Shown here: piece after piece, positions 40,501 through 40,714 of the stretch
Layout: every line of letters starts with the position of its first letter
Numbering within the stretch: the first letter of the stretch is position 1
Notes under the pieces: generated by a model
Told to the model about the DNA's origin: nothing
Database searches by the model: none
What the model saw: only the letters and a program-made list of their open reading frames with translations
Source: Selenomonadaceae bacterium
GTDB taxonomy: Bacteria; Bacillota; Negativicutes; Selenomonadales; Selenomonadaceae
NCBI GenBank assembly: GCA_022786545.1
Contig: JALFXV010000083.1
Location: 1-40,714 of the forward strand
Length of the DNA stretch: 40,714 bases
Direction: 5' to 3'
Program-made: the position numbers and the translations under genes

Positions 40501-40714
40501 TTGAAGAAGGCGGATCTTCTTTCTACTCTATTTGTCGGTATTGACATCAGCTCAAGGGAAAATGTTGTGGCCCTCATGGACTTTGAATCCACTAAGCCAA
40601 TTGCATCTTTTGCAGTGCCCAATAATGAGCCAGGTGCCGAGGAAATGGCTAAGAAAATATCAGAGTTTTTTACGCCTGAAAGCGGTCTTCGTAGACTTGT
40701 AATCGGCTTGGAAT
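40501..40714 (+). mobile_element. IS110-family transposase, 5' part (cut by window end)
   Basis: The first 71 codons of an IS110-type DEDD recombinase: FVGIDISSRENVVALMD gives the first catalytic Asp, and LVIGLE at the window edge begins the segment with the second acidic residue. These enzymes move DNA as a circle, guided by a bridge RNA, without terminal inverted repeats. The start is taken as TTG 40501, with AAAGGTGG seven bases upstream; in-frame GTG codons at 40489 and 40492 sit inside that ribosome site. The right part, including the Ser-containing Tnp domain, lies outside the window. Confidence 0.88.

Overview
The window reads like a chromosomal segment of an anaerobic Firmicute, most likely a Negativicute of the Selenomonas/Mitsuokella/Anaerovibrio type. 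This is inferred, since no search was run. The signs are: GC-rich genes with AT-rich spacers; strong AGGAGG-type ribosome binding sites; a Firmicutes gene set (rapZ-yvcK-whiA, rlmH-htrA-yycJ, perR, tex, a PASTA penicillin-binding protein); a SCIFF peptide with its radical SAM maturase; and a CobT-family double protein that recalls the phenol-activating ArsA/ArsB pair of Sporomusa and Veillonella. No rRNA, tRNA, CRISPR array or prophage was seen.

1-7.8 kb: a palindromic repeat element, then a minus-strand signalling operon read from 7.5 kb down to 0.2 kb. In order it encodes a membrane-anchored BMP-type ligand-binding protein, a dCache-GGDEF(degenerate)-EAL c-di-GMP protein, a GHKL kinase joined to a LytTR response regulator (with a G7 tract that breaks its N-terminus), and a hybrid histidine kinase. 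The operon promoter has a 12-bp direct repeat with 20-bp period just upstream of its -35 box, a good candidate LytTR operator.

7.8-19 kb: pgi, a MATE transporter and a YdcF-type membrane protein (all minus); a small cupin and a large multi-PAS hybrid kinase (plus); an OmpR-type two-component pair and a LysR regulator (minus).

19-24.4 kb: a second palindromic repeat, then the SCIFF ranthipeptide system (47-residue peptide with six Cys, an intrinsic terminator, then the maturase), an unrecognised secreted protein, a polysaccharide deacetylase and whiA.

24.4-33.7 kb: housekeeping genes. These are membrane-anchored yvcK, rapZ, a Cof-type HAD phosphatase and a PASTA-PBP (minus); an Lrp regulator (plus); rlmH, htrA and yycJ (minus). 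A plus-strand small-RNA candidate with three UCCCU motifs in 13-nt register sits between yycJ and perR. perR has a 6-1-6 palindrome in its leader.

33.8-38.4 kb: tex and a tandem CobT-family fusion gene (plus).

38.5 kb to end: an exported RelA/SpoT-like protein, a third palindromic repeat in inverted orientation, an AT-rich gene of foreign appearance, and the start of an IS110-family element. That element has a structured non-coding left end (probable bridge RNA) and its transposase is cut by the window edge.
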